From: Algoriphagus machipongonensis
GTDB taxonomy: Bacteria; Bacteroidota; Bacteroidia; Cytophagales; Cyclobacteriaceae
Assembly (NCBI RefSeq): GCF_000166275.1
Contig: NZ_CM001023.1
Span: forward strand, 3,661,001 to 3,725,000
Direction: 5' to 3'
DNA length: 64,000 nt
Position 1 is the first letter of the stretch; each line of letters opens with the position of its first letter. This document shows positions 59,256 through 64,000 of this stretch, piece after piece. Below the pieces are notes generated by a model, which was not told where the DNA came from, made no database searches, and was given only the letters and a program-made list of their open reading frames with translations. The position numbers and the translations under genes were made by a program.

Positions 59256-62200
59256 CAGTTGATGAGATAATTAAGTTCTAATACATTCATTTGATAGCTA
59301 TATCGACTTTCAAGGTATTGCAGCGTGATATTGATCGAGTTTTCCATCAACTGTACATACTGTAAAAAATCAATTTCTCCTTCTTGAAAGGATCGCTGAG
59401 CCTGCTCCATGAGTTGGGTTGCCAGCATCTTTCCTTCCTCTTGGTAATATTGGATTACCTCTTGGTTTTGATCTAGCTTATATTGAGTTTGAGCATATCT
59501 GGAATCCAATTTCTTTTGATAGTTCAAAGCTTCCAGTTCCATCATTTCCTGTTGAAACTTACTGGCTCTCACATGTGACCTTTGGGCTCCAAAAAACAAC
59601 GGAACTGTAATTCCCCCCTGAAAACCAGGGTACACTTTAGACCCTACTCCAGAGTTGGTTCCCCTAAATACCTCAAATTGTAAATCAGGAAGTAGCTTTC
59701 TCTTTTCCACCTGAACCTGATGGCTTGCTTGTACTAAAGCACTCTCGTAATAATTGACTCCGGGATGAGATTCCAAATCAAAATTCATGGTATCCTCTTC
59801 AGATAGTGAGGTAGGTACAATTTCCAATTCTCCTTCCCAATTCAGTAAGAGCTTCAACTGCTCCATGGAAACTTGGTAATTTTGGGAGGCTTCTTTCAAT
59901 TTCAATTCAATTTCTCTTTGCTTTCCGGAAGCCGTTAATTTTTCCAGGTAATTAGTTTCTCCCAGTTCAAACCTTCTATTGGAAGCATTGGCAAACTCGC
60001 CATACAGGCTATCTAAATAAGTAAAGTGATCTCCAATTTCCTTCCAGTGAACTGCGGTCAGATAGGATTTACTTACTTCTCCCTGCAACATTCGTTTCTT
60101 AATCTCTAGTTGATTTTGCTCCATCTCTAACTGGTCTTGAAGCACATTTTTCTGTGCTGAATACAAGGTCGGAAAGGCAAAATTTTGGCTCAATCCTATT
60201 TTCCAGTTGGAGATTCCATTCTCGGCGATATCATTTTTATCTTCTGAATAATACAGATGGGTTTTATCCAAATTCCAACCTGCTTTAGTTCCCACATCCA
60301 GAGCTTCCAGATTTTTCTCAGCGGCTTGATAGCCTAGGTTATTTTCTAAAGCTATAGCTACCGCTTCTTCCATGGTCAACACCTGATTTTGATCCTGAGC
60401 CTGAGATAGGCTGATCATACCAAAAAAGAGCAAAATAGAAGTCACAACACTTTTGGTTTTGAGGCCTGAGTTAAAGCTCGACTGCTTAAACCAAACATAT
60501 AATACGGGCAGCACAATCAGCGTCAATAATGTCGCAGAAATCAATCCCCCTATTACTACCGTAGCCAAAGGCCTTTGCACTTCCGCTCCTGCTGATCCTG
60601 ATATGGCCATAGGTAAAAAACCTAACGCAGCGGCCGAAGCAGTAAGCAAGACGGGTCTGAGTCTTTCTTTGGCCCCTTCCCTCACCAATTTCTTTAAATC
60701 TGTATAACTGGATTCCATAGACTTAAAATGTTCTATTAATACAATTCCATTGAGTACCGCAATCCCGAAAAGAGCGATAAAACCCACCCCGGCAGAAATA
60801 CTAAATGGCAAATCTCTTATCCATAAAAGCAGGACTCCTCCAATGGCAGAAAGTGGGATAGCGGAATAAATCATCAGAGCATCCCTTGCAGAGGAAAAAG
60901 CAAAATACAAAAGCACAAAAATCAAGAATAGGGCAATAGGGACAGCAATTAGTAGCCTATTCCTTGCCTGTTGAAGGTTTTCAAACTGCCCTCCATAATC
61001 AATTCTATACCCGTCCGGAATATCAATTTGCTCTCTAATGATAGCCTGAACATCATCTACCACAGACTGCAAATCACGATTTCTAACATTCACTCCTACT
61101 ACAATTCTCCTTTGGGTGTCATCCCTGGAGATTTTTGCGGGGCCTTTGGTATAAGATATTTTAGCAAGTTCGGCCAATGGAATACTTCCTCCACCGGGCA
61201 CTAAAACCGGAGCTTGCTCCAAGTTTACAATGTCCTTCCTGAAATCTTTTTCAAAACGGACCACTAAGTCAAATTGCTTTTCCCCTTCAAACACTTTCCC
61301 TGCAGAGGCTCCGGCAAAGCCCATGGTCACGATTTCATTGAGATCAGAAATATTCAGGCCATACTTGGCAATCTTACTTCTGTTGTATTCAATTTTCATT
61401 TGAGGTAATCCATCGACTTTTTCTACCACTATATCAGCAGCACCTTCCACGTCTTGAATAGCAGCTTCAATCTCCTCTGCCACTCGTAGTAGCTCATCCA
61501 AATCCTCACCAAAAATCTTAATTGCTAAATCTGCTCTCACTCCGGTAATCAACTCGTTAAAGCGCATTTCTATCGGCTGAGTAAATTCAAACTCCAATCC
61601 CGGAATCACTTCCAATGCTTTTTTGAATTCATCCGCCAATTCATCCTTGGTTTCCACCGTGGTCCATTCCGAAGGAGGATGCAAAGTCACGATCACATCC
61701 GTTTCTTCCATGGACATAGGATCTGTGGGGATTTCCGCGGCACCAATTCTAGTCACTACCTGATTGACTTCAGGAAACTTTTTAAGAACCTGCTCGATTT
61801 TAGTCATGGTCTCCACGGTGTTTGAAAGTGTGGTCCCCGTTTTCAAAACTGGTTGAATCACAAAATCACCTTCATCCAAAGTGGGAACAAACTCGGCTCC
61901 CATACTCATAAAAAGAAAGACAACTCCTATCAACAGGGCAGCAGCCGAACCCAAAACTATCTTGGTATGATCCAACGCCCATTTAATTGAAGGTTCATAA
62001 ACCTTATTCACCTGTCGGATCAATCGAGTTGAAATATTCTTAGGTCCAGGAGGAGTACTTTTCAAAAAGAGGGAAGAAACCACGGGTACATAAGTGACTC
62101 CTAAAATCATGGCTCCAATCAAAGCAAAGCTAAACACCTCTGCCATGGGTCGAAACATCTTCCCCTCCACTCCGGACAAGGATAAAATTGGGATGAAAAC

Positions 62201-63586
62201 GATGATGATGATGATTTGCCCAAAGATGGCTGAATGCATCATTTTGGATGCTCCTTGAAAGGTAATCTTATCTTTTTCCTGCTGGATTTCAGTTCTGGAT
62301 TTACCAGAAAAATTATGGTGAACTTGTGTGAATTTAAAGGCGATAAATTCTACAATAATCACGGCACCATCGATGATAATCCCAAAGTCAATGGCCCCTA
62401 AACTCATCAGGTTGGCATCCACTTTAAAGATATACATCATGGATAGCGCAAAGAGCAAACTCAAAGGAATCACAGAAGCCACAACCAATCCCGAACGAAA
62501 ATTCCCTAACAAAATCACCACTACAAAAATCACTATCAAACACCCTTCAATCAGGTTTTTGGAAATGGTATTGGTGGTTCTACCTACCAGTTCGGATCGA
62601 TCTAAAAATCCATTGATAACAATTCCTTCTGGAAGACTTTGTTCCATTTCTTCCAGTCTTTCTTTGACCCTTTCAATGGTACCTTTGGAATCAGCACCTT
62701 TTAGCATCATGACCTGACCGAGTACTTTCTCCCCTTCTCCATTGGCAGTAATAGCTCCAAATCGGTTAGCATGCCCAAAGCCTACATTGGCAATATCTCG
62801 AATCAAAATTGGAGTGCCATCTCTTGATTCTATCACGATGTTTTCGATATCTTCAAGAGAGGTCACCAAGCCTTCTCCACGAATGAAAAAGCTCTCATTG
62901 GTTTTCTCAATATAGCTTCCTCCTGCGATGGAGTTATTTTGTTCCAAGGCTGTAAAAACAGTGGAAAGTGGGATTTGCATAGACTTCAACCGCTCTGGAT
63001 TGATCGACACTTCGTACTGCTTCAAAAATCCTCCCCAAGTATTCACCTCCACTACTCCTTCAATTCCTGAAAGTTGCCTTCTAACTATCCAATCTTGAAT
63101 TGTCCGTAAGTCGGTGATGGAATACTCAGCCTCATACCCGGGCTTCACATCGATGATATATTGAAAAATCTCTCCCAATCCTGTGGTAATTGGGCCCAGA
63201 CTAGGTTGACCAAACCCCTCAGGAATACTTTCCTTGGCAATCTTTATTCTTTCCTCAATCAGCTGCCGGGGAAGGTATGTGCCCATTTTATCTTCAAAAA
63301 CGATCGTCACGACCGAAAGCCCGAATTTAGAAACAGAACGAATTTCTTTGACTCCCGGAAGATTAGCCATTTCTAATTCTACCGGATAAGTCAGGTACTT
63401 TTCAACATCTTCCGTCGCCAAATTTCTTGAGGTGGTAATCACCTGAACCTGATTATTGGTAATATCAGGAACGGCACCGATGGGAATGTGGGTAAGAGCA
63501 TACACTCCAAACCCAATCCAAGCCGCTATAAATAAAAAAACGATGAGCTTGTTGTGAAGGCTCCACTGGATAATCTTGTCTAACAT
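59255..63586 (-). CDS. CusA/CzcA heavy-metal RND pump fused to a TolC-like outer-membrane channel
   Basis: 1443 residues. Residues 1-about 1030: heavy-metal RND transporter with twelve membrane helices (IPIGAVPDITNNQVQVI, acidic TM4 relay region GAIDFGIIIDGAVIIVEF, C-terminal VLPVLYVWFKQSS). Residues about 1040-1065: an extra hydrophobic segment ending like a signal peptide (SILLFFGMISLSQAQ). Residues about 1070-1443: TolC-type outer-membrane efflux domain (MEEAVAIALENNLGYQAAEK...). Exports metals such as Cu+, Zn2+ or Co2+; which one cannot be told. Upstream histidine kinase probably regulates it. Confidence 0.92.
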   Translation of the reverse strand: MLDKIIQWSLHNKLIVFLFIAAWIGFGVYALTHIPIGAVPDITNNQVQVITTSRNLATEDVEKYLTYPVELEMANLPGVKEIRSVSKFGLSVVTIVFEDKMGTYLPRQLIEERIKIAKESIPEGFGQPSLGPITTGLGEIFQYIIDVKPGYEAEYSITDLRTIQDWIVRRQLSGIEGVVEVNTWGGFLKQYEVSINPERLKSMQIPLSTVFTALEQNNSIAGGSYIEKTNESFFIRGEGLVTSLEDIENIVIESRDGTPILIRDIANVGFGHANRFGAITANGEGEKVLGQVMMLKGADSKGTIERVKERLEEMEQSLPEGIVINGFLDRSELVGRTTNTISKNLIEGCLIVIFVVVILLGNFRSGLVVASVIPLSLLFALSMMYIFKVDANLMSLGAIDFGIIIDGAVIIVEFIAFKFTQVHHNFSGKSRTEIQQEKDKITFQGASKMMHSAIFGQIIIIIVFIPILSLSGVEGKMFRPMAEVFSFALIGAMILGVTYVPVVSSLFLKSTPPGPKNISTRLIRQVNKVYEPSIKWALDHTKIVLGSAAALLIGVVFLFMSMGAEFVPTLDEGDFVIQPVLKTGTTLSNTVETMTKIEQVLKKFPEVNQVVTRIGAAEIPTDPMSMEETDVIVTLHPPSEWTTVETKDELADEFKKALEVIPGLEFEFTQPIEMRFNELITGVRADLAIKIFGEDLDELLRVAEEIEAAIQDVEGAADIVVEKVDGLPQMKIEYNRSKIAKYGLNISDLNEIVTMGFAGASAGKVFEGEKQFDLVVRFEKDFRKDIVNLEQAPVLVPGGGSIPLAELAKISYTKGPAKISRDDTQRRIVVGVNVRNRDLQSVVDDVQAIIREQIDIPDGYRIDYGGQFENLQQARNRLLIAVPIALFLIFVLLYFAFSSARDALMIYSAIPLSAIGGVLLLWIRDLPFSISAGVGFIALFGIAVLNGIVLIEHFKSMESSYTDLKKLVREGAKERLRPVLLTASAAALGFLPMAISGSAGAEVQRPLATVVIGGLISATLLTLIVLPVLYVWFKQSSFNSGLKTKSVVTSILLFFGMISLSQAQDQNQVLTMEEAVAIALENNLGYQAAEKNLEALDVGTKAGWNLDKTHLYYSEDKNDIAENGISNWKIGLSQNFAFPTLYSAQKNVLQDQLEMEQNQLEIKKRMLQGEVSKSYLTAVHWKEIGDHFTYLDSLYGEFANASNRRFELGETNYLEKLTASGKQREIELKLKEASQNYQVSMEQLKLLLNWEGELEIVPTSLSEEDTMNFDLESHPGVNYYESALVQASHQVQVEKRKLLPDLQFEVFRGTNSGVGSKVYPGFQGGITVPLFFGAQRSHVRASKFQQEMMELEALNYQKKLDSRYAQTQYKLDQNQEVIQYYQEEGKMLATQLMEQAQRSFQEGEIDFLQYVQLMENSINITLQYLESRYSYQMNVLELNYLIN

Positions 63587-63674
63587 AACATGGAATTAGC
63601 TGCCGTAAAATTCCAATATTAGTTTTTGGTAAGACTTTACTAATTCTTAAGATTACCTTAAATATGTTGTTAGG

Positions 63675-64000
63675 TCAAAAAGTAAGACGAAAGGTACTTC
63701 CTTCCTCCTTATCACTCATTACGCTTATTTTGACGCCTGTCTCTAGGGCCAGTTTTTTGACAATCGCCAAGCCCAAACCAGTCCCTGGAATCACTTTTTC
63801 TAAAACTTCAGGATCACGATAAAAAGGGTCAAATATCTTAGAAAGAGACTCTTGACTAATTCCTGGCCCCTCATCTTTCACCAAGATATATCCCTCTCTA
63901 TCCGTTTTACCTACAACCAGATTCACAGTCCCTTGGGTATATTTGACGGCATTTTGGATCAGATTATTAAGAATCATTTGTAAGGACTTTTCACTGACAT
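63675..64000 (-). CDS. sensor histidine kinase, C-terminal part only
   Basis: The open frame continues past the right window edge. Visible: VSEKSLQMILNNLIQNAVKY (N box), VKDEGPGISQESLSKIFDPF (G1 and F box) and GTGLGLAIVKKLA (G2), the HATPase domain of a CusS-type kinase. It lies 88 bp upstream of the CusA-TolC gene on the same strand, so it probably senses metals and, with a response regulator beyond the window, controls the efflux operon. Confidence 0.9.
   Translation of the reverse strand, partial: VSEKSLQMILNNLIQNAVKYTQGTVNLVVGKTDREGYILVKDEGPGISQESLSKIFDPFYRDPEVLEKVIPGTGLGLAIVKKLALETGVKISVMSDKEEGSTFRLTF

Overview
The window looks like chromosomal DNA of a Bacteroidota member, most likely the Cytophagales/Cyclobacteriaceae (an Algoriphagus-like marine or soil bacterium). 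The evidence is: low G+C; recognisable promoters of the Bacteroidota type (TTG/TTTT, 19-bp spacer, TAnnTTTG-like -7 box); families largely confined to the phylum (DUF4221, DUF6089, DUF6090, DUF4136, PorT-like barrels, group III truncated haemoglobin, fused CusA-TolC); and a class II (Cys-type) KdsA. The genus is an inference. No rRNA, tRNA or CRISPR array was seen.

Layout. 1-6.8 kb: frameshifted DUF4221 lipoprotein, DUF4174 and NTF2-like proteins, a PLAT/aerolysin-like protein, DUF4136 lipoprotein, a sulfatase, and the folE-queD pterin pair. 7-16.3 kb: envelope block with three YkuD L,D-transpeptidases, kdsA-kdsC with a GNAT-nitrilase fusion (Kdo/LPS), an MscS channel and a DUF6089 barrel. 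16.3-32.2 kb: Usp, GNAT, RidA and ogt, followed by a DNA-damage block: a LexA-like S24 repressor, dinB and dnaE2. The block is broken up by arrays of small hairpin repeats and by a 6.5-kb insert (two ferritin-like proteins, a lipoprotein, a TPR histidine kinase, a creatininase-like protein and a Qnr-like pentapeptide protein). dinB and the distal dnaE2 promoter region share a paired palindrome with identical 23-bp spacing, the best candidate operator of the repressor.

32.1-34.4 kb: accessory island A, with a RAYT transposase between inverted REP hairpins and an Xre-RES toxin-antitoxin module. The module is bracketed by direct repeats, each made of a REP hairpin plus a diverged copy of the dnaE2 3' end; a DUF4221 gene remnant lies inside. 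34.3-44.1 kb: barrel and DUF4221 proteins, a CotH-like secreted protein, a four-gene operon (NPP phosphodiesterase, truncated haemoglobin, FNT channel, DUF1080) with a clear promoter, an OmpA lipoprotein and a TMTC-like membrane protein. 44.2-48 kb: an aminophosphonate-type locus (TIGR03364-like FAD oxidoreductase, Xre-cupin regulator, divergent PhnZ-like HD oxygenase). 48-52.4 kb: pirin, AraC regulator plus SDR with 21-bp-spaced direct repeats, and an amidohydrolase lipoprotein.

52.4-55.5 kb: accessory island B, very A+T rich, with a frameshifted TIR gene and a TIR-transmembrane-OmpA-like fusion. It is bracketed by direct repeats of a REP hairpin plus the 3' tail of a DUF6090 gene. Islands A and B therefore share one architecture (immunity-type cargo between hairpin plus gene-tail repeats), which with the TIR-OmpA fusion is the most novel-looking material here. 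55.4-64 kb: DUF6090, a VOC protein, a phosphodiesterase-type protein and a heavy-metal efflux operon (histidine kinase, CusA-TolC fusion, CusB-type adaptor).
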